A program made the translations under genes and the position numbers. From the NCBI RefSeq assembly GCF_019063845.1, contig NZ_CP077683.1:4927524-4991523 (forward strand): DNA of 64,000 bases. Direction: 5' to 3'. The notes beneath the pieces were generated by a model, which ran no database searches, was not told the origin of the DNA, and saw only the letters and a list, made by a program, of their open reading frames with translations. How positions within the stretch are numbered: position 1 is the stretch's first letter; every line of letters begins with the position of its first letter. Source of the stretch: Geomonas subterranea. Its GTDB lineage: Bacteria; Desulfobacterota; Desulfuromonadia; Geobacterales; Geobacteraceae. Shown here in pieces: positions 40,937 through 50,051 of this stretch.

Positions 40937-43900
40937 CTCTTCCTCCTTCTCCTCTCCATGGGCATGTCAACCCGTATCGTGGTTCCCTTGCCGGGATTTC
41001 CCGTGATTGTCGCCGTTCCGCCCCAACGCAGGGCCCGTTCCTTTATCCCCAAGAGCCCGAGGGAGTGCAGGTTCGCGGTTTTGTCGCTGCTTATGCCGCA
41101 GCCGTTGTCGGTCACCTCGAGCAGTATCATCTCCTTGCCGATGTCGAGCAGGATGTCGACCGCCGTGGCACCGGAGTGGCGCATGACGTTGGTCATGCTT
41201 TCCTGGAAGATCCGGAACAGGGAGTTGGAACGCTCGAGGTCCACCTCGAGGTCGCGCTGCGGGACCGTCAAGCGGCACTCGATCTGCCGCTGCCGGTACA
41301 GCTCGAGCTGCTCTTCCATCGCCGCGACCAGCCCCAGCTCGTCCAGCATGCGCGGCCGCAGGTCCCGCGTGATGCGGCGCGCGCACTGGATGGTGGTGCT
41401 CAAAAGCTCGTTCACCGCCTTCACCTTCGCGGCGTACGTCTCGTCTCCCGCCGGGATCCGCTTCTGGAACCAGGCTATGTCAAGCATGAGGGCGGCCAGC
41501 AGTTGCCCCAAGTCGTCATGGATCTCCTGCGCCACGCACGCCCGCTCATGCTCCGCCACCTTCTCGATCCGCTCCGCCAGCAGCCGCAGGTCCGCCGTTC
41601 TCTGCGCCACCGCGCGTCTTAGTTTCCCCTCGCTTTCGCGCAGCACCAGCTCGGCTTCCTTGTTCGCCGTGATATCGGTGATGAAGCCGCACCACGCCAC
41701 TTCGCCTGCGCTGTCGATGGTGGCTACCGCCGAGGTCTTCACCCAGAGCTCCCCCTTGGGAGAGAGGAGGCGGAACTCGGTGACCACCGGCTGCCCCTCT
41801 TTGCCGGGGCGGGACATCCTCCTGGTGAAGACGGGGCGGTCCTCCGGGTGGATCAGCGCGAGGACCCTGGAGCCGATTTCGTCCACCTCGTCCGGCGCGA
41901 AACCCCAGAGCTCGAACACGGAGGCGCTCACGTAGGGGAAGAAGCCGGTGCCGTCCCGGTGCTGCTTGTACTCGAAGAGGATGCCGGGCGCGGTGTCGGC
42001 GATGATCTTCAGGCGTTCCTGCAGGGCGAGCCGCCTTTTCAACTCCTCGTGCGCCTCGTGCTGGACGGTGATGTCACGGGCGATCCCCAGGATGCCGAGC
42101 TGCCTGCCGTTTCGGTCCAACATCGGAGTCTTCTTGATCTCCAGGAAGATGCGGCGCCCGTTGGCGCGGTCGGTGAGCCACTTCTTGAAGGCGATCTGTC
42201 TCCCTGCGGCGAGCACCTCCCGGTCGCACCCGTGGAAGAAGGCCGCCTCGTCCGCGGGCCATATTTCGTAGTCGTTCCTGCCGATGATCTGAGCCTCGCC
42301 CGCCCCGACCAGCTGCTCGAAGGCGGGGTTCACCGTCATGTACACGCCGTGCACGTCCTTCAGGGTAACCAGGTCGGGGATGGTGCTGATGATGGTGCGC
42401 AAAAGCGAGCGCTCCTGCTCCAGCTGCTCCCCGATCTGGATGCGGTCGGTGATGTCACGCGAGATGGCGAAGATCCCGGTCACTTCCCCTTTCTCGTTCC
42501 GGACCGGCCCCTTGACCACGTTGAAGACTCGGGTCTCGCCCCGGCAGTCGCGCCTGGACTGTTCGAACGTCACGATGGCGCCACTGTCGAAGACCTGGCG
42601 GTTGTACTCCTGGATGACTGCCTGCTCCTCCGGAAGGTAGAGGGCGCTTTCCCCCCTGCCCAGGGTTTCCCGCCCGAGGAAGCTCAACCCGGCCTTGTTC
42701 ATCAAAAGGTAGTTTCCCTGCCGGTCCTTGACCGAGATGTGGTCGGGAGTGGTTTGGATGATGGCGTTCAGAAGCTCCCGGCTTTCCCTGAGCTGGGCCG
42801 TGCGTTCCTCCACCCGCTCTTCCAGGCAGAGGTTCAGTTGCTTGAGAGCCGCGTGGGAGAACTGCAGCTCGCGGGTCATCACCTTCACGTTGTCGGTGAG
42901 GCCGCGCAACTCGCTGGTCGCGGGGGTCGGCCAGGAGATGGTGGCGCCGGCGGCAACCTGTTGCGGCAGCTCGCGGGTCAAGCGCTCGAAATCGGAAACC
43001 ACGGCGGCGAGCCTGCCGGCGAAGAGGCGCGAGCAGAACAGCAGCAGCACCAGCAACAGGCCGATACCTGCCAGGACGCTGCTGATCTTCTCGGAGAGGG
43101 CGGTGAGGGGGGCCTTCAGCGACGACTCCACCACGAGCTTCCAGCCGGGGTGCCCCTCGAGGGGGAGCTCCTTCAGGTACAGGGAGGCAAGCCATCGCTT
43201 GTAGGGGCTCAGTCCCGGCTTCGGGCCGGGGATCCAGTGCGCGACGCCGTCGGCTACCGGCAAAATCGTGCCGCCGGGGGGGAGGGCGTACCGCTGCAAG
43301 GGATGCAACTGGTCCTTGGTGCTCAGGACCACGAGGCCCCGCTCGTCGACCAGGGTGATCTGCGCGGTGTGCTCGTTGACCAGTTTCCGCAGCAGCTCCC
43401 TGAGGGAGGCGAGGTCGGCGACCCCGAATACGACTCCACGGAACCCATCACCGGCGGGGACCGGCGCGGCCATGACGAGTCGCGGTCCGGGCCTCCCGAT
43501 CTGGCCGTGGATCAACTCCATCACCTCATGATGGGGTGGGGCGGCGACGCGCTTGAGGTAGCTGCGGCCAGAGAGGTCGAGCCCGATGGTGGCCCCCCCC
43601 CTCTCGTCCTCCGTGGGGGAGAAGGCGACGGTGATGCCGCGCGCGTCGGTGATGCCCAGGCGCTGGAAATAGTTCAGGGAGCGGCGCATCTTCTCCAGGT
43701 CCCGGCGCGCTTCCGGCAGCGAATCGGGGTACGACGCGGCGAGGAACCGGACGATCCCCTGGCCGGTGTCGAGCCAGGAGCCGGCGCAGGTCTGCGCCGC
43801 GCTTGCCACTTTAACCGTCGATTCCTGGTGCCGCGACAGGTCCTGGTTCAGGGTGTGCCGGATGTCGAGATAGAGAAAGAGCAGGGCCGGGATCGTGACA

Positions 43901-44460
43901 AAGAGCGATATGGTGACGAAGATCAACTGGCGCAGGCTCGGCAGGCTGCCGGGGCGCTGGTGGTGGAAACAGTAAGCGCCGTAGAGCGCGGAGGCGATCA
44001 GGGTGTTGAAGATGCCGTTGATCCCCTGCTTCAGCCCCATGACCGTGGCGGCCAGCAGCGGAAATCCCATGACCCCGACGTAGAAGAAGAGCACGAGCCC
44101 GATGCCGCCGGTGAACCAGTAGGCGAGGTTGTTGATGACGGGGTCGCGGTCCCTGGCGATGCGAAGCCTGGATGTGCAGAGGGTCTCGGCGCAGAAGATG
44201 ACAATCGCCCAGGGGTGGTGCCACAACTGCCACGTGCAGCCCGCCGCGATGACGGTCGCTGTCATCCCCGTCACCAGTCCGAACCGCATCAGCGCGAACA
44301 TGGTGAGGACGGAGCCGAAGATGAACTCGACGTTGAAGTAGAAGTCGAGTTTGAACCAGTTCAGCAGGAAGCCCCCCAGGCCGAAGCCGATCCCCAGCGC
44401 CACCTGTTGCAGCAGGCTCTCGTCGCCGGGGTGATGCTGTTGGGGGGCTTGCTCGGGCAT
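40933..44460 (-). CDS. MASE1-type hybrid-sensor histidine kinase with three PAS domains
   Basis: An inner-membrane sensor kinase of about 1175 residues. N-terminal MASE1-like block: six or more helices (GIGFGLGGFLLNWFKLDFYFNVEFIFGSVLTMFALM...). A Cache-like periplasmic domain follows (about residues 225-440; LGITDARGITVAF, GRSYLK), then another helix (GIGLLLVLLLFCSRLFAG), HAMP-like linker, three PAS/PAC domains (LLNAIIQTTPDHISVKD; LLRTIISTIPDLVTLKD; RLKIIADTAPGILFEY), and a HisKA_3 domain with His in AQEIHDDLGQLLAALMLD and an ATPase domain (NVMRHSGATAVDILLD, DNGCGISS, LGLLGIKERA). This is the NarX-like class that pairs with LuxR-type regulators, and its regulator is the next gene. ATG 44460 has CAGGAG; longer frames start at 44511 and 44520. 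Confidence 0.9.
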   Translation of the reverse strand: MPEQAPQQHHPGDESLLQQVALGIGFGLGGFLLNWFKLDFYFNVEFIFGSVLTMFALMRFGLVTGMTATVIAAGCTWQLWHHPWAIVIFCAETLCTSRLRIARDRDPVINNLAYWFTGGIGLVLFFYVGVMGFPLLAATVMGLKQGINGIFNTLIASALYGAYCFHHQRPGSLPSLRQLIFVTISLFVTIPALLFLYLDIRHTLNQDLSRHQESTVKVASAAQTCAGSWLDTGQGIVRFLAASYPDSLPEARRDLEKMRRSLNYFQRLGITDARGITVAFSPTEDERGGATIGLDLSGRSYLKRVAAPPHHEVMELIHGQIGRPGPRLVMAAPVPAGDGFRGVVFGVADLASLRELLRKLVNEHTAQITLVDERGLVVLSTKDQLHPLQRYALPPGGTILPVADGVAHWIPGPKPGLSPYKRWLASLYLKELPLEGHPGWKLVVESSLKAPLTALSEKISSVLAGIGLLLVLLLFCSRLFAGRLAAVVSDFERLTRELPQQVAAGATISWPTPATSELRGLTDNVKVMTRELQFSHAALKQLNLCLEERVEERTAQLRESRELLNAIIQTTPDHISVKDRQGNYLLMNKAGLSFLGRETLGRGESALYLPEEQAVIQEYNRQVFDSGAIVTFEQSRRDCRGETRVFNVVKGPVRNEKGEVTGIFAISRDITDRIQIGEQLEQERSLLRTIISTIPDLVTLKDVHGVYMTVNPAFEQLVGAGEAQIIGRNDYEIWPADEAAFFHGCDREVLAAGRQIAFKKWLTDRANGRRIFLEIKKTPMLDRNGRQLGILGIARDITVQHEAHEELKRRLALQERLKIIADTAPGILFEYKQHRDGTGFFPYVSASVFELWGFAPDEVDEIGSRVLALIHPEDRPVFTRRMSRPGKEGQPVVTEFRLLSPKGELWVKTSAVATIDSAGEVAWCGFITDITANKEAELVLRESEGKLRRAVAQRTADLRLLAERIEKVAEHERACVAQEIHDDLGQLLAALMLDIAWFQKRIPAGDETYAAKVKAVNELLSTTIQCARRITRDLRPRMLDELGLVAAMEEQLELYRQRQIECRLTVPQRDLEVDLERSNSLFRIFQESMTNVMRHSGATAVDILLDIGKEMILLEVTDNGCGISSDKTANLHSLGLLGIKERALRWGGTATITGNPGKGTTIRVDMPMERRRRKR

Positions 44461-44717
44461 GGCCGTCTCCTGCGGGCGGTTCAAAAGGTCGGGGTCGCGT
44501 GGCTGACTCATTGATAGCAAAACCCGTCGGTTTTAAGAATCGGGTCTATTCCTATATTTCTGTAGTCTTTTTCCTACATGCCGGTGCAGCCGCAGCCGCT
44601 CCGTCGTGTAGTCGAAGCACGGACGGAACAAACGGCCGGGTTCCGATTTACAGGAGTCCCCGAAGGGGGTAAAGATCGGGACATGGCAGGAAACGATGCG
44701 CAAAGGAGGGCAAGACG

Positions 44718-45128
44718 ATGGTCGCTACGGTGCACCCGGTTGACGAGTTCGGCAGCGGTGAGAGGGGCTTCGATGACGTGGCGGGGAAGAAGAGCGACCG
44801 GGTCGACGCCCGCATCGCCATATTCGAGGGACCGTACCAGAAGACGCTGGTGCTCAACTACTCGGTGAACGTGAGCCCCGGAGGGCTCTTCATCGAAAGC
44901 AGCGAGATCCGTCCGGTAGACACCCTGCTGACCCTGAAGTTCAGGCTCACCCGTTACGACACGGTGATCTGCTGCCAGGCGAGGGTGGCCTGGACCAACG
45001 AGCCGGGGGCGCTGAAGAAGCCTGAGCTTCCGGTGGGGATGGGACTGAGCTTCGTGGGGCTGCGCCTCTCAGACCTGCACGCATTGAGAAGCTTCCTGGA
45101 GCGCAGCAGGATCGTTCCGGTCTGGTAG
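44718..45128 (+). CDS. PilZ-domain protein
   Basis: A 136-residue cytoplasmic PilZ protein that binds c-di-GMP or relays it to motility and surface processes. The signature SVNVSPGGLFIESSEIRPVDT (PilZ motif) starts at about residue 48; the upstream R-x3-R-type residues are present as DRVDARIAIF. The length fits a stand-alone PilZ of the Myxococcus-paralog type (TIGR02266). The start has AAAGGAGGG. It ends at the base next to the convergent Lrp-family gene's stop, a tail-to-tail arrangement with no gap. Confidence 0.85.
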   Translation: MVATVHPVDEFGSGERGFDDVAGKKSDRVDARIAIFEGPYQKTLVLNYSVNVSPGGLFIESSEIRPVDTLLTLKFRLTRYDTVICCQARVAWTNEPGALKKPELPVGMGLSFVGLRLSDLHALRSFLERSRIVPVW

Positions 45129-45602
45129 CTATAGCGGCAGGGAGGTCTTGCTCACCACGGTGCGCAGGGCGAAGGAGGACTGCACCCGCAAGACGCCCGG
45201 GAGCCCGGTCAGCTTGTTGTGCAGGCGCAGGTAGTCGTCGGTGTCCTTGACGATGACGCGCAACAGGTAGTCCACGTCGCCGGACATGAGGTAGCACTCC
45301 ATCACCTCGGGGACGGTCCCGATGGCCTCCTCGAAGCTCGCGAGCTTCTCCCGCTGCTGCCCGTCGAGGGTGACGCGCACGAAGACGGTGCCGGGCTTGC
45401 CGATCGCCCCCTGGTCCACGAGCATCACGTACCGGTCGATGATGCCGCTTTGCTCCAGCATGCGCACCCGCCGCAGGCAGGCCGATTCGGAGAGCCCCAC
45501 CAGTTCGGCCAGCTGCACGTTGGTGAGCCTGCCGTCCTTTTGCAGCTCGGTCAGGATGGCCCGATCAATCCTGTCTACGGCGTCTGGCGCAATATTCTTC
45601 AT
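45129..45602 (-). CDS. Lrp/AsnC-family transcriptional regulator
   Basis: A 157-residue Lrp/AsnC regulator. The N-terminal helix-turn-helix covers about residues 8-65 (LDRAILTELQ-type start as DRIDRAILTELQKDGRLTNVQLAELVGLSESACLRRVRMLE). The C-terminal RAM ligand-binding domain follows (VFVRVTLDGQQREKLASF...ECYLMSGDVDYLLRVIVKDTDDYLRLH). It is divergent from the alanine dehydrogenase gene 145 bases away. By neighbourhood and family it probably responds to alanine or another amino acid and controls that gene and itself. GGGG precedes the ATG. Confidence 0.92.
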   Translation of the reverse strand: MKNIAPDAVDRIDRAILTELQKDGRLTNVQLAELVGLSESACLRRVRMLEQSGIIDRYVMLVDQGAIGKPGTVFVRVTLDGQQREKLASFEEAIGTVPEVMECYLMSGDVDYLLRVIVKDTDDYLRLHNKLTGLPGVLRVQSSFALRTVVSKTSLPL

Positions 45603-45665
45603 CTTTGTCCCCGTTTAGTCGTGTATTCTACGAAAATCTAGCTTCTTTTCCACCGATTCGCAAGA

Positions 45666-45683
45666 AAAAACCGGCCGGTTTTT
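45666..45683. promoter_or_regulatory. Palindromic candidate operator for the Lrp-type regulator
   Basis: A perfect 18-bp palindrome, AAAAACCGG-CCGGTTTTT, in the divergent region between the Lrp and ald genes, 65 bases before the ald start. A related ACCGGCC core recurs at 45711-45717. Consistent with an Lrp-family dimer site, by position and symmetry only. Confidence 0.45.
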
Positions 45684-45747
45684 GGTATGCTCTCTATCGT
45701 ACCGGCCGTCCGGGGAAAAGCCATCAAAGAGGGGAAAGGAAGCGAAG

Positions 45748-46863
45748 ATGATCGTCGGAATTCTGAAGGAAATCAAGGTGGAGGAGAATCGCGTCAGCAT
45801 GACCCCCGCCGGGGTCGAGGTCATGGTGAGCCACGGGCACACCATGCTGGTGGAGGGGGGCGCCGGGGCCGGCAGCGGTTTCGACGACGAGGCCTACCGC
45901 AGGGCCGGGGCCGAGATCGTGGCCGCGCCCGCGGAGATCTACCGGCGCGCCGGAATGGTCATGCACGTGAAGGAACCGCAGCCAAGCGAGTACGACCTGA
46001 TCCGCGAGGGGCAGATCGTTTTCACCTACTTCCACTTCGCCGCGGCCGAGGGGCTGACCCGCGCCTTCATAAAGAGCAAGGGTGTCGCGGTCGCCTACGA
46101 GACCATCACCGGCCCGGGGAACTCGCTGCCGCTTCTGACCCCGATGAGCGAGGTCGCCGGCCGCATGGCGGCGCAGCAGGCGGCCAAGTACGCCGAGCGG
46201 GCCCAGGGGGGGCGCGGCATTCTCCTGGGCGGGGTCCCGGGCGTGGCGCCTGCCACCGTCGTGGTCATCGGCGGCGGCGTGGTCGGCACCCACGCGGCGC
46301 AGATGGCCTGCGGCATGGGGGCGAAGGTGTATCTGCTCGACATGAGCCTGGAGCGCCTGCGCCACCTCTCCGAGGTGATGCCCAGGAACTGCTTCCCGGT
46401 GATGTCCTCTCCGGCCACCATCCGCGAACTGGTCAAGGAGGCGGACGTGGTGATCGGGGCGGTCCTCGTGCACGGCGCCAAGGCGCCCAAGCTGGTGACC
46501 CGCGACATGCTGAAGACCATGAAGCCCGGGGCGGTGCTCGTGGACGTGGCCATCGACCAGGGGGGGTGCTTCGAGACGTCGCGCCCGACCACGCACCGTG
46601 AGCCGACCTACCTCGAGGAGGGGGTGCTGCACTACTGCGTGGCCAACATGCCCGGCGCCGTGCCGCTCACCTCGACGGCGGCCCTCACCAACGCCACGCT
46701 CCCCTACGCCGTGGCGCTGGCGGACCGCGGCTGGCGGGACGTGGCGCGCGAGAACGCCGGGGTCAGGGAGGGGATCAACGTCGCCCTCGGGGAGGTCACC
46801 TACCGCGGCGTCGCCGAGGCGTTCGGCCTCGTCTACACCCCGGTCGACGAGGTGCTCGCCTAA
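45748..46863 (+). CDS. ald: Alanine dehydrogenase
   Basis: A 371-residue NAD-dependent enzyme that interconverts L-alanine and pyruvate plus ammonia. Expected residues are in place: Arg15 (VEENRVSM), Lys about 74 (VMHVKEPQ), His96 (FTYFHFA), the dinucleotide motif (VVVIGGGVVGTHAAQMA) and Asp270 (LVDVAIDQGG). The length fits the hexameric family. ATG 45748 has AAAGGAAG and aligns with the MxVGxxKE start of the family; an upstream in-frame extension is not conserved. Divergent Lrp-type gene and palindrome suggest amino-acid-dependent control. It ends at a terminator. Confidence 0.95.
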   Translation: MIVGILKEIKVEENRVSMTPAGVEVMVSHGHTMLVEGGAGAGSGFDDEAYRRAGAEIVAAPAEIYRRAGMVMHVKEPQPSEYDLIREGQIVFTYFHFAAAEGLTRAFIKSKGVAVAYETITGPGNSLPLLTPMSEVAGRMAAQQAAKYAERAQGGRGILLGGVPGVAPATVVVIGGGVVGTHAAQMACGMGAKVYLLDMSLERLRHLSEVMPRNCFPVMSSPATIRELVKEADVVIGAVLVHGAKAPKLVTRDMLKTMKPGAVLVDVAIDQGGCFETSRPTTHREPTYLEEGVLHYCVANMPGAVPLTSTAALTNATLPYAVALADRGWRDVARENAGVREGINVALGEVTYRGVAEAFGLVYTPVDEVLA

Positions 46864-46891
46864 GCGGGCTCCCGGGGCAACCTGAAACGCG

Positions 46892-46929
46892 AAGAGGCCA
46901 GCCGTCAACCGGCTGGCCTCTTTTTTTTT
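46892..46929 (+). terminator. Rho-independent terminator of ald
   Basis: Perfect 13-bp stem AAGAGGCCAGCCG (46892-46904) with complement 46910-46922, TCAAC loop, then a run of Ts. Confidence 0.88.
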
Positions 46930-47048
46930 ACCGATGGTCCTCCGCCGCTTTCCTCTCCCAGGGGGGAGGAGGTGGACACTTGGGGCGAACTCCTGGATCA
47001 GCTATTGTTCCCGCTTCATCCGCGCCCGTGTTGCTGCGCGGCGCAGCC

Positions 47049-47900
47049 TCACGGTATCCGCAGGCCCAGCTTGCGCAGCACGCTGTCGTTCACCTGGAGC
47101 CGGACCTTGCGCGGCTCCAGCACGGGGACCTTGTGGCTTGAAGCGCCTCGCAGCAGGGACTGGGCCAGCTCCCCCGCCTGCACCCCCATGTCGTACGGGT
47201 CGATGTCCAGCGCGGCGGCGGCCCCGTTTTTGAGGTACTGGCCGGTGAAGGTGACGGCCGGGATGCCCCGGGTCATGGAAAAAAGCAAAAGAGCCTCCAT
47301 GTTCACCGTGGTCACCACCGTGCTGTCCGGCAAAAGCCACAAAAGGTCCACCTCTCCCTTGAGGTTCTCCAGTTTCGCCTGCAGGTCGCGCGAGTTGCGC
47401 ACCGCTTCCATGGCAAGGGTCACGCCGTAGTTGCCGGCTTCGGCGCCGGCCCTCTTCAGGTAGAGGCCCGAGAGCTTCGGGTCGTAGAGGACCCCGACCC
47501 GCCTGGCGCCCAGCTGGGCGAAGAGCTCGAGGTAGCGCCCCGGGGGGGCCACCATGGTCACCCCCCCGATATGATCGGGCTGGGGTTTTTGGGACAGCGA
47601 CAGCGAAAGCAGGGAGACCACCGGGACCTCCCTGATCTTGCGGCAGGCGGCGAGGGCCCTGTCACCGACCGCGACCACCAGCCGCGGGCGCTCCTCCCTG
47701 ACCAGGCGCTGCACGTCCACCTCGGCGTAGTCCGAGAGCACCAGCGGCTGCTCGTTGGTCCTGGCGGCGGCACGGAAACCGCCCAACGCCTCGGAGTAGA
47801 CCGGGCTGCGGCTTGACTGAAGGATCAGCAGCTCCGCTGCCCGTGCCGCCACTGGAAGCCCGAGGGACAGTAGCAGGATGCAAAGAAAGAGGGAGCGCAT
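47049..47900 (-). CDS. ABC-type substrate-binding (DUF534/TrpX-like) protein
   Basis: A 283-residue exported protein of the ABC-transporter substrate-binding (DUF534, COG2984-like) family. The signal peptide is MRSLFLCILLLSLGLPVAARA. Two Rossmann-like halves follow (PRLVVAVGDRALAACRKIREVPVVSLLSLSLS, then ARRVGVLYDPKLSGLYLKRA and IPAVTFTGQYLKNGAAAALDIDPYDMGVQAGELAQSLLRG). The start ATG 47900 overlaps the stop of the TonB receptor gene by one base (TGATG), so the two are translationally coupled. No permease or ATPase is nearby; it may be a binding partner of the receptor or an orphan. Confidence 0.78.
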   Translation of the reverse strand: MRSLFLCILLLSLGLPVAARAAELLILQSSRSPVYSEALGGFRAAARTNEQPLVLSDYAEVDVQRLVREERPRLVVAVGDRALAACRKIREVPVVSLLSLSLSQKPQPDHIGGVTMVAPPGRYLELFAQLGARRVGVLYDPKLSGLYLKRAGAEAGNYGVTLAMEAVRNSRDLQAKLENLKGEVDLLWLLPDSTVVTTVNMEALLLFSMTRGIPAVTFTGQYLKNGAAAALDIDPYDMGVQAGELAQSLLRGASSHKVPVLEPRKVRLQVNDSVLRKLGLRIP

Positions 47901-49777
47901 CAGAACCGGAACCTCCCCCCGACTTCGAACCACCGCGGTGCCGCTGGACGGAAGTCATACTCGTAGAGCTTGGTGTCGAAGATGTTGCGCAGCGAGAAGA
48001 AGAGTTCCGGCGAGTTGTCGCGGGCCGGCAGGAGCTTCTGGTTCAGGTGCAGATCCCAGAGGGTCGCCTGGGACCGGGCGCCCGGGGCGGTGAGGTTCCA
48101 GTTGGTGTAGTTCGCGGTCAGGACCGCGGTGAGACCGGCTTCGTCGTTGTCGTAGGTGAGCGCCCCTTTCACCGCGTGGCGCGGACCGCTTTGGCTTCCT
48201 TCCAGCTGCTCCCCGGTGGCGCGGTTGCGCGCGTCGGTGAAGGTGTAGGCGCCATTGAGGGAGAGGCCGTGCCAGGGTGAGGTTCGCAGCTCGAGGTCGA
48301 CGCCGTGACGGCGCTGTTTGTCCCTGTACAGCAGGCCCGCCTGGAAGTCGTACTCCTGGATGTTCCAGACGTTGGTGTGGAACAGCATCCCCTTCAACCA
48401 GAGGTACGGGACGGCCGTGGTCTCCACCCCCCCCTGCACGGTGCCGACCTGCTGCAGTTCGTGCTCCAGCTCCCCGGTCGGCGAGCCGTAGCGGCTGATC
48501 AAGGGGAGGCTGTAGCCGCGCGCGGCATAGCCGCGCAGGAGCGTGTCCTGCCCCAGGCGCAGGGTCGCCCCCAGCGTCGCGCTCACCGGGTCGTCCAGAA
48601 GGTTCAGGTGGTCGACGCGCACGCCGGGAAGCAGCGAGAACCTCCCGATGGTATAGGTGCCGTTGGCGTAGAAGGAATGCCGGTCGAGGCCAAGGTCCGA
48701 GTTGCTCCCGGGTATGCGCTGCAGCGGCTCGCGCTGACGCACCTCGATCCTCTCATATTCCACCCCGGTCTTGACGCCGTTTTGGGCGTCCCCCCAGGTG
48801 AGGTCGGCGGTGTACCCCTGGTGTGTCTCGCGCGCCTCCGGGGTGAAAAAGAGGATCCCCTGGGAGAGGACCCCCCTGCGGTCGGTGCTCTCACGCACTC
48901 CGCCGCGACCGTTCACCTCGAGCGTCAGGCGCTGGGCCAGCGGGACCTGCAGCGAGAGATAGCCGTTGAGGTAGCGGACCTCGCCGTTTTCGTAAAAGTC
49001 GTACTTCACCGACCGCATCAGGCCCATGTCGGCATGGCGGATGTCGAGCCCCAGCGTCGCCCTGGCGCCGCCGGCGAAGTCGTAGGTGAGCTTGCCGAAA
49101 CCGTGACGGAAATCGACGTTGTTGCCGGGGATGAGCCCGTTGGAGTGTATGGTCCCTGCGGTAAGGTAGTAGCCGAACGCGTCTCTGCTGCCGCTGATCT
49201 CCCCCCGCAGGTCGCTGGTGGCCGCCGTGCCGATGGAGGCCGAGGCGAGCCCGGTGGCCCCCCGGTCGGGCGCCGGCGACTTGGTGATGATGTTGATCAC
49301 CCCCCCAAGGGCGGAGCCCCAGGCGGCGGACGCAGCTCCCTTGATGATCTCGATCCGCTCGACCACCTGCGCCGGGATGAGGCCGAGGTGGGCCAGGTTT
49401 TCGCCGCCGACGAAGTTCTGGGGCACGCCGTCGAGCTGCACCAGGATGTGACGGTTGGAGGAGCCGAGCACGTTGTAGAGCAGGATCGAGCCGGGAGTCT
49501 GCAAAAGGTCCAACTGCACACCCGGAACGGTCTGCAGCACGTCCGCCACGGTATGCGCGTTCAGCCGGGCGATCTCCTCGGCGGTGACCACGGTGACGTT
49601 TTCGGCAATGAGGGATGCGGGGCGGGGGAGGCGCGAGACGCCCGCAGGCTCTTCCCCGGAGAGGCCGAGCGAGCGGGTCACCTCGTCCCCCTCCACTCCC
49701 ATGGCGCGAAGCGGCGCCAGCGGGATCAGGAGCAATAAAGAGGCGAGCGATAATTTGCGGAGGAACTTACCGGTCAA
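47900..49777 (-). CDS. TonB-dependent outer-membrane receptor
   Basis: A 625-residue TonB-dependent receptor. The signal peptide is MTGKFLRKLSLASLLLLIPLAPLRA. The plug domain (residues about 50-165) has NVTVVTAEEIARLNAHTVADVLQTVPGVQLD, HILVQLDGVPQNFVGG and VERIEIIKGAASAAWGSALGGVINIITK. The 22-strand barrel then runs to the end, closing with EYDFRPAAPRWFEVGGRFRF. It moves a scarce ligand (iron chelate, cobalamin, nickel or other) across the outer membrane; I cannot tell which. Start TTG 49777 with GGGAGGGG. Partner for the binding protein gene that overlaps its stop. Confidence 0.87.
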   Translation of the reverse strand: MTGKFLRKLSLASLLLLIPLAPLRAMGVEGDEVTRSLGLSGEEPAGVSRLPRPASLIAENVTVVTAEEIARLNAHTVADVLQTVPGVQLDLLQTPGSILLYNVLGSSNRHILVQLDGVPQNFVGGENLAHLGLIPAQVVERIEIIKGAASAAWGSALGGVINIITKSPAPDRGATGLASASIGTAATSDLRGEISGSRDAFGYYLTAGTIHSNGLIPGNNVDFRHGFGKLTYDFAGGARATLGLDIRHADMGLMRSVKYDFYENGEVRYLNGYLSLQVPLAQRLTLEVNGRGGVRESTDRRGVLSQGILFFTPEARETHQGYTADLTWGDAQNGVKTGVEYERIEVRQREPLQRIPGSNSDLGLDRHSFYANGTYTIGRFSLLPGVRVDHLNLLDDPVSATLGATLRLGQDTLLRGYAARGYSLPLISRYGSPTGELEHELQQVGTVQGGVETTAVPYLWLKGMLFHTNVWNIQEYDFQAGLLYRDKQRRHGVDLELRTSPWHGLSLNGAYTFTDARNRATGEQLEGSQSGPRHAVKGALTYDNDEAGLTAVLTANYTNWNLTAPGARSQATLWDLHLNQKLLPARDNSPELFFSLRNIFDTKLYEYDFRPAAPRWFEVGGRFRF

Positions 49778-50051
49778 GGAACCCCTCCCATCGAAAAAAG
49801 AACATTGACAGTTGCATCTTTTTCTGAAAAAACTGGCATAAAACTGGTGGTATACGTATCAGCTTAGTGGATAGCTGTCAAAACATTTTCCATTAATAGT
49901 ATTTATTGCTTTCTTTGTGGTTTGTAGACCTCATTCTGTTGATAATTGGGAGCTACCAGCTATAGTTCTACCTGTTCGCAGATTCAATTTATTCTCACGG
50001 GACAGCAGCACCGAGATTCGCTTCCCGCCCACCCTCAGAAGGCCTTAAGCC

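Noticed and set aside
41848..44514. Plus-strand frame of 888 codons opposite the MASE1 kinase
   Set aside because: Composition is His/Asp/Gln-rich with no domain; the minus strand carries PAS, HisKA_3 and ATPase motifs.
49778..50051. Cobalamin riboswitch ahead of the TonB receptor gene
   Set aside because: No B12-box or conserved cobalamin aptamer pieces in the divergent gap, so metal or cofactor specificity cannot be set this way.
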